DNA from: Engraulis encrasicolus
Taxonomy: Eukaryota > Chordata > Actinopteri > Clupeiformes > Engraulidae
Reading direction: 5' to 3'
DNA length: 64,000 nucleotides
NCBI RefSeq assembly: GCF_034702125.1
Contig: NC_085865.1
Location: 25,169,067-25,233,066 of the forward strand
Under the pieces are notes generated by a model, which saw nothing but the letters and a program-made list of their open reading frames with translations, ran no database searches and was not told the origin of the DNA. Below are positions 38,111 to 49,760 of the stretch, piece by piece. The translations under genes were made by a program, and so were the position numbers. Every line of letters begins with the position of its first letter. Position 1 is the first letter of the stretch.

Positions 38111-41100
38111 TAGTCCTGGACCAGCCCTGTAGACCCGTTCGCAATTTTGAGTTGAGGGCGTTTCTCACTGGATTTGAGTTAGTGGGTTCCTAGACATTAA
38201 AAATCACGGAGGGGCTCGTCCACCATAGTGCCAGATTTTTCACAATATGGCCGCCAAATATGGCCACAATTGCCTATGACAAATATCTGCCTTTTTTACT
38301 TTTAAACTGTTTATACATGTCATACATCAGTTCTGACCATTTTTTGGAGATGAATTCAATTCTGACAATTACATGAGGATGATTTGTGATTTTGACCTTA
38401 AAAGGTCATTGCCAAGGTCAAATTTGCTATTCTGAAGAACGTTAATAGACTTCCATTGTAAAAATGAGAGACAAATGATCAATTATGGCATGAGGAGTTA
38501 TTTGCTGATATTACTATGATTATTTGTATCAGTATAGTCCTTAAAAGGTCAAGGTCAATGTCAAGGTCAATGTCTTTTTCCTATTCTGAAGAACTCAGCC
38601 ATGTGCTTGTCCATTAGGTCATTATTAAGAATAAGGAACTGCCACTATAAATGTAAATCTAACATTTCTAACATTTAATATTTCTTAACACTTTAGGGAC
38701 CATCATAGCATAAACAATCAATGAATAAATGTGATGATAAAGACCTAGGCTTAAATTAAGCCCAAAACACAATAAATTTACTAAGGTGGAACATTGTAAC
38801 ATTGTAGTGATTTAGTTATTTTAACTTGAAAAATCATGTTATCATTATGATCATCATATCTTATGATAATGGTTTCAGCCATTTTAATGGCAGGAGTATG
38901 CCAGGTGTGTGCTCCTGCCACCCATGTTGCTTAGGTTCATGCCTTATTTTGGGGTCCTTGGTTCTTGTAAGTATGTTGCAGACTCTATGAACTAGAAATG
39001 CCCCTCTCTGAATGTGCCCTCTTATAGCACTACTGATGGGAGGAGGAACATTGATTCCAGCACCACTGCTGTACATTTCTACTCTGTGATCATCAAATAT
39101 TACAGCTGTTGTGGTTGATCTGGCCCCAGCCCAGACACGCACCAAGTACTTCTCAGCCAATGTTGCATCTTGCTCTGTCAATATTTTGGCCTCTCCAAAG
39201 TTAGTCAAGTACTGGACTGGATCAGAAACCATGACTGCATGTTTAGTCCCAACCTCATGCAACCCCCCTACTCATGCATCTTCTCACGGTATATGTTCTT
39301 TGATCACAGTCAGTGATGCTCCAAGATGAGAGACTAATTGATGGAGGGGAAGCATTCTCCTCATCTAACCAGTGCCATACTGCTGGTAAATATACTGCAT
39401 ACCAAGTTCTTGGAAATATGGGCTGTAGTGGAGAAGCAATGCAAATGTATCTGTATCATTTGAGTCTATAACAACTTTTCTGCCCTGCTTCACACGAACA
39501 GCACACTCAACATGCACCAGCAACCTGTCCTAAGCCTCATCAACACAGTTCAAGAGCTCTGGAATCTCTTCACCATCAGCTGACTTTGCTGGTAGCACCT
39601 CATCATCAACAACAACAACAACAACAGGGCTGACAATGACAGTAGTATTGCCTCTGGTTTGATAATAAATCATGTCTGGAACTAACAATTGGAGATTTCA
39701 CTTGTTCTCCACAGAGGCCCAGAACTTATCAAGTTGGTGAGGAATGGGTGTTTGTCCGTTCATGCCAATGATGTCAACGGCTGTTGTTGAGTTGGTACGC
39801 CCCATGTGTTCTCCTTCCTTCAATGACATCTCAATGTAGGAGTCACAAGATGGATGAGCTCTGGATGTCAGCAGAGGGATATTGCTGAGTTGATGATGGC
39901 ATTGATGACAGGGCCTAAATTCTGCCAGAGGCATCTGACGGATCTTTGACATGAAGTCTACCCGAACATGAGGGCAATATGTAGACTCAGAGCTTCATTG
40001 GGTGAGATTAAGGTGAGGCTCAATTTTACTGACAAGCTTTGACTTGTTAACAACCAACGGAAGGTCACCATCTAACAGGGGTGATGCTGAAAGGACATCA
40101 TGAGATCTGCTGAATACTCATGCCCCGTTCCTCAGTAATGTCCATTCTCCTATGTGCCTCAGCTATGTCTTTAGATGAGACCAACTTCTGCTCCTTTACG
40201 ATGATTGCTGGTGTCTTCTATGGTTGATCTTTGTACTGCAGAAGATTCCTTTTTGAAACAGTTCCACTTATCTAATGTTCGTGAGAACTATCCTATCCTG
40301 CCTGTATAAGCTGAAGACAAGCTTGCAAGCTTTGGAGACGGTTGCGCAGGCTAGGTGCGACAACCTGGTTGCTGAGCAGATTGTGCAGTGGAGCGGGCGC
40401 ATTAACGGTCACTGAGTATGGATTCTGCGGATCCACCACAAAGTCTAGCAACAATGACACATTTCAGTTGAATATAAGGCGCGGAGTGGTGCTCAGTGCA
40501 TGTTGGAGGTGGCATTCTGTCCGCTTCAAAGTGGTGTTGTTGGTGAGAAAGTTGAGGACATCAGTGATCATTCTAATCTGATGGAAAGAGCTCAAACTTT
40601 GCTGCAACATTAACATTGCGTGTGACTCCTACTACATAGTGTCCTCCATGACCCTTGCATACTCTCTGAATGCTGCTCAACCTTTATGTCACCTCCCACA
40701 GCACAGTACTAGCCATGGCGATATTGCACAACTCACTGACCTACAGACAAGCAATGGTACAGCTCAGAATGAGTTAACACTAGAACCTTGATTTGTTCAA
40801 GATACCATGATCCATAACATAGGTAATTAATGCAGTTACGTACTGCAAAGATTGCAGGACGTTATGGTAGCCACATATTGATTTATTTTCCTTCTCTTTC
40901 AGAGACAACAGCATTTTTAATGATGGCCGCCAAATCCAGCCAAACTTCAAAGAATTGGCAGAGCTCTGACTTGTCTTGATTCAAGCTCTCCACTTGCTCA
41001 ATCAAGGCCTCAAACTCATATTCTGGGCAACTGAAGCCAGTGAAGTGTGCAATGCCTGTACCTGTGCAAGCACTGGATAGTCTGCTTTGTCCTTGTGAGG

Positions 41101-42679
41101 CCGGAATACATCCCACTGGAGAGACATGCATCAATGCATCATCCAGGCCAGAACCTTGAGGCAATTTTCCCTGATATCTGAGAATAACATGCGTCCAATA
41201 GAAAGGGCCAATACCGTGGAAGAGGTCCTTGAAGTGCTCTGTCTCATGCAGGTTTCATCACACCAAATTGCCATTGATGCCTGGTTCATCTGTCTGCGAA
41301 CACTGGAAGTTGGATAGGCAGTGTCTGACAGTCGCACACTCAGAAATGGGTCTTGGTATTATAGGAAGGAAGCCAGCACGCATCATTGGCACAACAGCAG
41401 ATGAGACAAGTGTGTGTACAGCAGCCTGCATCAAAAGGTCTCCTCCTGACACACCAGAGCGAATCAGGCTGATCAAGCATTCATGCTTTCCTGATAAACC
41501 TTTTGCAGTTGCAACATGCAGTAATGTTGCTTGCTTGTTTTCAGGATGCAGCAGCATCTCTGGTGGTAGGGCAGGTCGAACCACTGGCTTTGCATGATCA
41601 GGTACCTCTTGGCATGGTAAATTCCTCTGCAGTATATCACCAGCTTGGCTTAATTCTGTGCCCGACACTGGAGACTCTTGAAGGTGTCTGTTCACCGAAG
41701 CATCTTGAAACAGTAATAAGGCTGCATAGTGTGAACTCTTGGTATCAGAAAGTGATGATTTGTCAGCATAATCAGAGTTGGATACCTGCCAATGTGTAAT
41801 CCTCCCTTGTAGAAGTGCTAGGTATGGTTTTCTGTCGGTTTTTCGAGCATTCCATAACATAGCTAGCAAGAAGGCTGGTCAGATCTGATTGTCTGGTAGC
41901 TTGAACATGAACCAATCCTGTGAAAAGTTGCGAGAAGATTCTTGATGTGAAGGCTTTTGCTGTGGGAAGCATCATATGCAATGGTGTTCGCCTTATTCCG
42001 CTTTGAATGTTATGCACAAGCGTTTGAAAGAGGCAGTGAAGTTGTGTACTCTTGGGATGTCTGACACACTTCTCCTCTTCTAGTGGGGGCTCCTCTCTGT
42101 GTTGACTGTTGCAGTGCATGTAATGTCCTGTCCTCTGACTGTGTGGAAATGTTAGATTTACATTTATAGTGGCTGTTCCTTATTCTTAATAATGACCTAA
42201 TTGGCAAGCACAGGGCTGAGTTCTTCAGAATAGGGAAAAGACCTGGAACATGACCTTGACCTTGACCTTGACCTTTTAAGAACTATACTGACTCTATCCT
42301 GACACAAAATAATCATAAATTAATGAAATCAATGAAAGTCTATTGACATTCTTCAGAATTGCAAATTTGACCTTGGCAATGACCTTTTAAGGTCACAATC
42401 ACACATTCTCCTCATGTAATTGTCAGAAATGATTTCCTCTCCAAAAAATGGTCAGAATTGATGTATGGCATGTGTATAAACAGTTTAAAAGTAAAAAACA
42501 CACGTTTTTGTCATAGGCGATGGCGGCCATATTTGGTGGCCATATTGTGAAAAATCTGGCACTATGGTGGACGAGCACCTCCGTGATTTTTAATGTCTAG
42601 GAACCCACTAACTCAAATCCAGTGAGAAACGCCCTCAACTCAAAATTGCGAACGGGTCTACAGAGCTGGTCCTGGACTA
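38111..42679. mobile_element. 4.57-kb TIR transposon of unassigned superfamily
   Basis: Ends are TAGTCCTGGACCAGCCCTGT and its inverted counterpart ACAGAGCTGGTCCTGGACTA. The inverted repeats extend about 540-555 bp (38111 to about 38665; about 42142 to 42679). Insertion is proven by the intact paralogue at 37491-37510, CAAGTTACTGGGAGAAATTA, here split after CAAGTTACTG and resuming CTGGGAG. The minimal target duplication is CTG (38108-38110 and 42680-42682); TACTG is directly repeated if two terminal bases are counted. The interior carries a ruined minus-strand gene (38861-42207). Such a short target duplication excludes hAT and P; the terminus does not match CACTA or Harbinger as I know them. 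Confidence 0.88.
38861..42207 (-). pseudogene. Degenerate transposon-encoded protein of unassigned repetitive family
   Basis: Minus-strand fragments occur in a consistent order. 42119-41772 has RRTPLHMMLPTA and a DLTSLLASYVMECSKN stretch. 41869-41258 has AALLLFQDA, DILQRNLPCQEVPDHAKPVV and RPALPPEM. 41164-40883 has GFSCPEYEFEAL. 39952-39698 has EGEHMGRTNSTTAVDII and GQTPIPHQLDKFWAS. About 39530-39430 has VVIDSNDTDTFALLLHYSPY. 39262-38861 has GTKHAVM, AEKYLVRVWAGARSTTTAVI and IRGHIQRGAFLVHR. I remember the same blocks, in this order, from multicopy 'uncharacterized' animal proteins, but no established function. The DxDTD-like motif recalls PIN/FEN-type nuclease acidic residues; that is inference. 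Many stops and frameshifts make it non-functional. Confidence 0.6.
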
Positions 42680-42944
42680 CTGGGAGAAATTAGTTTTACC
42701 CTGTGCCCAACAGTGTTTTAATGGGTCTGCAAATGTGTATTGTAGTGACTGTCTGTGTGTGTCATTTGACGACAAAATGAGGTTTTTAGAAGAGAGTACA
42801 TTGTTTTGAGACAAGACGTGCATTTTTCAGAGGTAGTGAAGAGTTTGGCCCGTTGTGTGTGAGGTTTGGAGATTTGTGTGTAGAGTTTTGAGAATTCGAA
42901 GACCGATTCCGAAAATTGTGTGTAGGCAATCGAGAAAAACTGTA

Positions 42945-44097
42945 AAAGCATGACTTCATACCACACCACTCAACAATGATGTCACTTAGCCTTAATCAGA
43001 GAGATTTTAGAATGAGAGGGGACATATGGCGGCCATCTTGGTGACGCCTCCGGGGTGCTATTTCGCGATTAAGTAGACCAGATCTGAGAGTCAATGGGAA
43101 AAATGAATGGGGAAACTGAGTATAGGACGGAGGGGAAACCAGCGGATGTGAAAACCATATGGTTGAAACGACCGTGAAAAACTGATCAACCTAGACTACT
43201 TGGTTGTGTCATACGAGTCAAAATAAAGCTTTTTGAGCCACTTTTCTCACGGTTTTTTTGACAGAGCGCAGGCGCAGTAGTTCCATAACGGCACGAGAGC
43301 AACAGCTTTTCACAACTGAGCATGTGCATAATTTCGCGTGCGCCGATGCAGCCAGATGATTGGATCACTGTCAACGCAGCTCAGCAGGCACATTGGCTCT
43401 TGTTACCAGAAAGGCGGGAGATGTGCGGGTAGACGCCATATTTGCGTTACGAATCTTCACCGTTAATTTCTATGTACCTGTCCTATCTCCCCTTACTAGA
43501 ATATTTCTGGCTTAATGTGCACATTTCCATCAAAAAAAAAAAAGAAAATCAATGTAGTTCAATGTACATTCCCGATAGCATTTGGACGGGCGGGGGTCGA
43601 ACATGCCAAATTAGTGACATTTACGTCGATGACAACAGACAAGCAGACACATTCTTACAGCGAAATATAGATAAGTTCGACAAGCTTCAGAAGATTTTGC
43701 CCGAGACACACAGGAGTTGTTTGTATAGCTGTAGACATGGCGATCAATACATTTTCCCTCATTTCTCTCACTCAAGGGCCTCTGATAATGTTCTCAGAGA
43801 GCCTGATCAATGCATGCTAAATTGACTTCATTAGTTATATTCACTCAAGCCTTACAAGAGCTCATACTATTCTCAGATCCGTTCGGCGCACAATATAAAT
43901 GATGACACTGACAACGGCATGCTGAGTAGCCTCCCTCTGGTAAAATGCAATCGCTCACAGCATGAATTAATGGTGAAACCCATAATTCATGTTTTGTGCA
44001 TCTGAGTTACTTCAATATTTCAAAAAACAAAAAAGTCAAACAAATATTAATGTTTCTAAAAATAGATGGTCCGCAGAGCAGTTCAGGTTGGTTGCTG
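42945..44097. other. Unclassified, CpG-containing segment
   Basis: Has ATATGGCGGCCATCTTGG, GGGTGCTATTTCGCGATTAA, GGCGCAGTAG and ACGCCATATTTGCGTTACGA. Such promoter-like, CpG-bearing words are unusual for this window and often mark 5' regions of fish transposons. A frame at 43442-43825 (+) has no recognisable domain. No boundaries found. Confidence 0.35.
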
Positions 44098-44480
44098 AAG
44101 TATAATAGCCTGGGAACTCCCATACTGCCTTAAGTTCTACACAATCGTTTCGATCTGAAAGACAGTCTGGCGAGGATGACTCATAACGTCCAAGATCATG
44201 GTACCTGTGTCATAATGGCCAAGCATTCCGACCTTTACAGTTTCTCTGCCCAATCAGAGTGTGTCATAATAGCCAAGTATTCTGCCCCCTACGGAATTTA
44301 ATATAGGCAACTCCCCAGACCTAATCTCACTTGTGATTAGGTCTGGTGTTAACCAGGCAAGAAGTATAAAGGCAAGGTTGTGAGAAGGTGGCCAATTTAT
44401 CCTTTTGCTTGGAGAAAATTTGTGTTACTGTAATGAGAAACCTCATAGTGATTTTCTGCATCTGATTACTGCCTACAAAC
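44075..44480 (+). repeat. Dispersed repeat C, copy 1 (split by a MITE)
   Basis: GCAGAGCAGTTCAGGTTGGT before the MITE and AGGCAAGGTTGTGAGAAGGT, GGCCAATTTATCC, TGAGAAACCTCATAGTGATT after it. Compare 44493-44640 and 45266-45400, which share GTT..GGTTGGTTGCT, GGCAAGGTTGTG and CAATGGGC.T.AGCTTAGA blocks. Confidence 0.65.
44106..44361 (+). mobile_element. hAT-type MITE, 256 bp
   Basis: Perfect 8-bp duplications AAGTATAA at 44098-44105 and 44362-44369. Ends TAGCCTGGGAACTCCC and GTTAACCAGGCAAG are weakly inverted. A 12-bp perfect hairpin CCAGACCTAATC/GATTAGGTCTGG occupies 44315-44346. It splits a dispersed repeat: GTTCAGGTTGGTTGCTGAAG on the left, AGGCAAGGTTGTGAGAAGG on the right. The miniature relative is at 2318-2391. 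Confidence 0.85.
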
Positions 44481-44492
44481 CTAAAAAAAAGC

Positions 44493-44640
44493 CTGTTGGC
44501 AAAAAAGTTCAGGTTGGTTGCTCAAATGAAGGCAAACGTTTCTGAATGAGAGGATGCTCAAACAAACAAATTTCTCAATGGGCTTCAGCTTAGAACCACT
44601 GCAAGTGTTAACGTGAAACCTTCTAGTGATGTTGTCTGAA
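44493..44640 (+). repeat. Dispersed repeat C, copy 2
   Basis: GTTGGCAAAAAAGTTCAGGT, TGGTTGCTCAAATGAAGGCA, TCAATGGGCTTCAGCTTAGA and GTGAAACCTTCTAGTGATG align with copies at 44075 and 45266. Class not known; no ends defined. Confidence 0.65.
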
Positions 44641-44719
44641 CCATATGCAGATGAATGTTTATAAAAGTAAAAAAGACAGAACAGTTGAAGGGTGCGTTTC
44701 TCAATTGCGTCGTTATGAC

Positions 44720-44790
44720 ACTTAAGAAATAGAGTCCAGGTTGGGTTGGCTGGAGTGAAGGCATGGTTGGCTGGAGTGAAGGCATGGCAA
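44720..44790 (+). repeat. Short tandem of GGTTGGCTGGAGTGAAGGCAT
   Basis: Two to three direct copies of a 21-bp unit within sequence related to repeat C. Confidence 0.75.
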
Positions 44791-44988
44791 GGTGGTAATG
44801 CGGAAAACGGGGACATTTCCCTATTAGGCTCTTTTCCACCCGTCTGTGCCATGCTGTGTTGTGTTGAGCTAAGTGGTGCTGTCGCGCTGTACCGGGTAGA
44901 AGACGGGAAGTGAAAAAGGACCTAGTGATCTGAATCATTTAAATATTTCAAAAACCCAACCAGTCATACACAGTGGGTGATTTACGGT

Positions 44989-45134
44989 ACCTGTCAAAGT
45001 TCCAAACACTCACTGGCATAGCTGAGGAAATTTCGATGTTATTTCTTCTTCGGATGGAAGATATTAGTATGCCCTCTACCTACTTTCTTAAGCATGAGCC
45101 TGCATGATCACATGCTCTTCCATGCAATACACGC

Positions 45135-45222
<88 letters not shown>

Positions 45223-45251
45223 ACACACACACACATACACACACACACACA
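44989..45251 (+). repeat. Duplicated 3' flank plus (CA)n, copy 1
   Basis: CACCTGTCAAAGTTCCAAAC, ACTCACTGGCATAGCTGAGG, AATTTCGATG and AAGCATGAGCCTGCATGATC lead directly into a (CA) tract (about 45132-45251). The same unit, about 80 percent similar by eye, precedes another (CA) tract at 47647-47920. The CA tract therefore appears to be an integral tail of a dispersed element. Confidence 0.82.
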
Positions 45252-45265
45252 AACGAAAGAAGACG

Positions 45266-45400
45266 CAGTTGGCAGAACGGTTCCGATTGGTTGCTGGAGT
45301 GAAAGCAAGGTTGTGGGAATGCAGCAAGCGGGGGCCAATTTGTCAATGGGCCTGAGCTTAGAGCACATTAACATTGCATTAAAAACCTTCATCAGGCTGG
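45266..45400 (+). repeat. Dispersed repeat C, copy 3
   Basis: GTTGGCAGAACGGTTCCGAT, TGGTTGCTGGAGTGAAAGCA, AGGTTGTGGGAATGCAGCAA, CAATTTGTCAATGGGCCTGA and GCTTAGAGCAC; related to 44075 and 44493. Confidence 0.65.
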
Positions 45401-45723
45401 GGAGATCGATGGGTGGATTTGGGGGCTTAGTCTCCTCTCCCTCCTCTGATCCTGTGTGATGTCTGTGCCGTGGCCTCTGAAGCCTGAGCCAAGCCTCACA
45501 AACTACAGGAGGTCAGAGCTCCAGAATGAGAACACTTCTTCCAAGATCCAAACCGTTTGTCTAAAACAGTCTTGGAAATACTTTTTTCTTATTGTTATAA
45601 TCATTTCACGATCGAGCATTTGTGCACACCTCAGTAGCCTACTTGGAACAGGTGCGTTGAATATAACCAAGGCTACCACTCAAAATTGTAAACAAAATCT
45701 TGCACAGTAGAAACAGAAGCCAA

Positions 45724-45752
45724 CGTTTCGATCCATTCTTGATCTTTATCAA
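45724..45752 (-). other. Degenerate hammerhead-like motif
   Basis: On the minus strand: CTTGATAAAGATC, loop AAGAATG, GATCGAAAC. Stem GATC/GATC and GAAAC fit a hammerhead core but CUGAUGA is changed to UUGAUAA, which should abolish cleavage. Possibly an old Penelope-like fragment. Confidence 0.3.
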
Positions 45753-45759
45753 GGAGAGA

Positions 45760-46876
45760 AAACATTGCCGTCTCTCATGACCCTGGTTTGTTCCTCTCAC
45801 AGCCCTTTACCCATATCCGCACATCTATAATACCTAGGATATTTATTAATATGAAAGCAGACAATGTCATGAAAATACAGTTAGTCATGTTTGATTCAAT
45901 TTTAAATCTAATCTACCCTTGTATTGTTTGTTATCTGCTCATCTAAAACCAATCTTTTGCTGAAAATCTGAAAAAGTTGCTGTAATTAGGCATGTCTGAG
46001 TCAGCGAAAACGTAAGTCCTCTGATTTGCGTCTTTCAAACAAGGTTAGTTCCCACCGTTTTTACTGAATATCATCTACTCAGCAGGGCAGGGCTTTGCTG
46101 ATTAACATTGCATCACATTTAAATTACCATGATAGATTGTGTTTTGTTTATGACAAGCAGCCATACCAAACAGTCCAAACCTGCTGAAGTTGTGCTTTAA
46201 ATGTGCTATGGAATAAAATGGCTCAGTCCAAACAGCAGATGTAATTTTCCATCACAGTTTGCAAACAAATCTAGCTTTTCATTACACTGACAAGATGGTC
46301 TGGACTGTGTAACTAACAACACATGGCGGATGTAACAAAATAGATGTTTTCAGAAGCTGTTTGGAGAAGCCTGCATGCACATATTTCTTGAAGGAGATTA
46401 ATGGTAAAAAAAAGCAATGCCATTTTGTCCACATAGACTGGATGTAGATATTCTCCCTCGAGGGTATACAGGGGGACAGACAGTTGATGAATAGTGTTGA
46501 AGAAACATCCAGTTAATTATCTATCGGAACAACAGCACCAAAATTGCCTGAGGATATGTATTCATTATTTCAAAGCAAAAAATAAAAAAAAGTTGGAGGG
46601 TTTTCAAACTTTGCAAAACTTTGCATGCTGAAAGTAAAGACAAACAAACAAACAAACAATGTGAGAAGGACACATTTTCATGACTGATGCGTTTGGGTTT
46701 TATTTTTCTCAGCGCCACTGCTGTCATTCCAACTGAAAGCGTTGAATAGTTTAGAAAATGTTCTGACCTAGATTGTTACACTGAGCCTGAACAAAATAGG
46801 TGGGTATATATTGCCATTATTTTGGCGACTCACAGGGAGATTGACACGTAGAGGCAGTCAAAGTAATAAGCAGAGG
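45760..46876. other. No feature recognised
   Basis: AT-rich unique-looking sequence; no coding or repeat boundaries seen. A short (CAAA)n run occurs at about 46641-46660. Confidence 0.45.

Positions 46877-46922
<46 letters not shown>
46877..46922 (+). repeat. (GA)n microsatellite
   Basis: About 22 GA units, followed by GA-rich sequence to about 47012. Confidence 0.93.
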
Positions 46923-46925
<3 letters not shown>

Positions 46926-47012
46926 CGTGTGGAAGGGAAAGAGACAGAAAGTAATATGACATACAGACAGGCAGAGAGAGAAAGGCAGACTATAAGAGAG
47001 AGAGAGAGATAG

Positions 47013-47366
47013 ATTGACAGTAATTCACAAATGGGGCTTCAGGTATTTTTTTTCACATTGATGTGAGACGTGCAGCAAGCAAACAGCTGGTGGTAATTTG
47101 GTAAGTAATTACTGGAGCTCCCAGTTGGGGCGCGGGACATAAGACTTGTCAATGCCTCTGTCATATCTGGGACAGGAGCACGTCCCGTGGCAGTAGTCTG
47201 CAGAGTTGAGATGGGAGGAAGGCATTAGAGCACTCAGGAGAGTAAAAGGAAGCTGTACAAGGTGATGAGGAAACACACACACACACAGCTTGGCCAGGGC
47301 CATCTCATCTCATGCAGTAAAGAGTACTGTAGGTGGGTAGCAAGACTTTAATGACACACAAACAGG
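47013..47366. other. No gene recognised
   Basis: Short (CA)7 at about 47273-47287; nothing else. Confidence 0.4.
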
Positions 47367-47418
47367 AGTGTCTACGCACACGCACACGCGCAGGCACACA
47401 CACACGCGCACGCACGCA

Positions 47419-47462
<44 letters not shown>
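47367..47462 (+). repeat. (CA)n compound microsatellite
   Basis: GCACAC-interrupted, then pure CA. Confidence 0.93.
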
Positions 47463-47463
<1 letters not shown>

Positions 47464-47646
47464 GCTTGGCATGCTTGCACCCACGCACACAGTGACACAC
47501 AGGTTGAGTTTATACGAAATGGGGAACTTCAAAATGGCGAGAAATATCAAATAGAAAAAAACAGCTATCACAGAGACCACATGTGTTTAGTTGATGTGAA
47601 AAACTTAATATTACCACAGCAGCATGCTTCGCCATCTGTGTGATTC

Positions 47647-47813
47647 ACCTGTCAAAGCTACAAACACTCACTGACATAGCTGAGGGAATTTCGATGGTAC
47701 TTCTTCTTTGGAGGGATAATTTTAAAACTACTCTCCCTTTAAGCATGAGCCTGCATGATCACTCTCTTGCTCTTCCATGCAATACGCGCACGCTCACACA
47801 CACAAGCGGGCAT

Positions 47814-47844
<31 letters not shown>

Positions 47845-47854
47845 CACGCACACG

Positions 47855-47920
<66 letters not shown>
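47647..47920 (+). repeat. Duplicated 3' flank plus (CA)n, copy 2
   Basis: CACCTGTCAAAGCTACAAAC, ACTCACTGACATAGCTGAGG, TTTAAGCATGAGCCTGCATG and GCTCTTCCATGCAATACGCG run into (CA)n with CGCA interruptions. Paralogue of 44989-45251. Confidence 0.82.
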
Positions 47921-47923
<3 letters not shown>

Positions 47924-48037
47924 GGAACCTGTCTCCAAACATCTGCAAGCAGATGTCGACCTAATTAGCCGTGGTATCTGCAGGCAGACAGCCTGTGGCT
48001 ATCTTCGGATCTCACAGCCCTCTCTGCCAGCCCTGAC

Positions 48038-48271
48038 TGGGGTTGCCAGATGAGACTGACTATTTCCAACCCAAAAAACTGCTCAAAACCCACCTGGAAG
48101 CACTAAATCCTGCCCAATGTTGACTACATTCTATTGAATTCTATGGCCATAAATATGCATTAAAAACCTGCCCAAAGGCCGTTTTTTGCCCTTTTTTACC
48201 CATTTTTTACCCGCAGACGGCCATCCTAAGCAGCCCAATTGGCATGCAAGTCGCCCAATCTGGCAACACTG
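48038..48271. mobile_element. hAT-type MITE, about 234 bp
   Basis: Left end TGGGGTTGCCAGATGAGACT and right end GCCCAATCTGGCAACACTG form an inverted repeat around TGCCAGAT. Flanking 8-mers GCCCTGAC (48030-48037) and ACCCAGAC (48272-48279) agree at 6 of 8 positions. The interior repeats TTTTACCC. No coding. Confidence 0.72.
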
Positions 48272-48881
<610 letters not shown>

Positions 48882-48908
48882 CACTACACTACAGTACACT
48901 ACAGTACA

Positions 48909-49260
<352 letters not shown>

Positions 49261-49299
49261 CATTCATGGAAGAGAGAAGAAATGGGGAAGAGAGAGAGT

Positions 49300-49302
<3 letters not shown>

Positions 49303-49375
<73 letters not shown>
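49303..49375 (+). repeat. (GA)n microsatellite
   Basis: About 36 GA units. Confidence 0.97.
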
Positions 49376-49378
<3 letters not shown>

Positions 49379-49701
49379 CTGGAGGGGCTATATTTGCAAA
49401 GCTATCTTACCTGATCAATATTAGATTACATTAAGAGCAGAGGGGAAGGGGATGGTCTCTGAGCGATATGTTTTCATCAAGTGCAGTCTCCCAGCAAATC
49501 AATGCAGAATCGGCCTCCGAGATATTTCTGCCTGGTGCCCATCCCTCACACAGACTCTCATCAGCCCCGGCCCCGTCTACTCTACTCATGCAGCCACAAT
49601 AAACAAGGCAAGGGTGACCTCCAACAAGAGAGAGGTTTCAAGAGCAGAAAGGTGAAAGGAGAGGTGGCACGCGAAGAACAAAGCAAGATTGATCAGCAAG
49701 A

Positions 49702-49703
<2 letters not shown>

Positions 49704-49759
<56 letters not shown>

Positions 49760-49760
49760 A
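49704..49760 (+). repeat. (GAAA)n microsatellite
   Basis: About 14 uninterrupted GAAA tetramers. Confidence 0.97.

Larger units (their letters stand above)
36155..42942. mobile_element. Composite Tc1/mariner-like non-autonomous element with duplicated parts and an internal insertion
   Basis: Outer ends are CAGTTTTTCTCGATTGCC (36155) and GGCAATCGAGAAAAACTG (ending 42942), each abutting TA, which fits Tc1/mariner elements (CAGT ends, TA target). Parts in order are A1 (36155-36654), A2 (36655-37139), a short link, BC1 (37151-37760, ending in a full right terminus), B2 (37761-38110), a foreign 4.57-kb transposon, and C2 (42683-42942, right terminus). Without the foreign insert B2+C2 is 610 bp, exactly the length of BC1. 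So the element has a tandem repeat of its left part and of its right part, including extra copies of both termini. No transposase is present. Confidence 0.82.
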
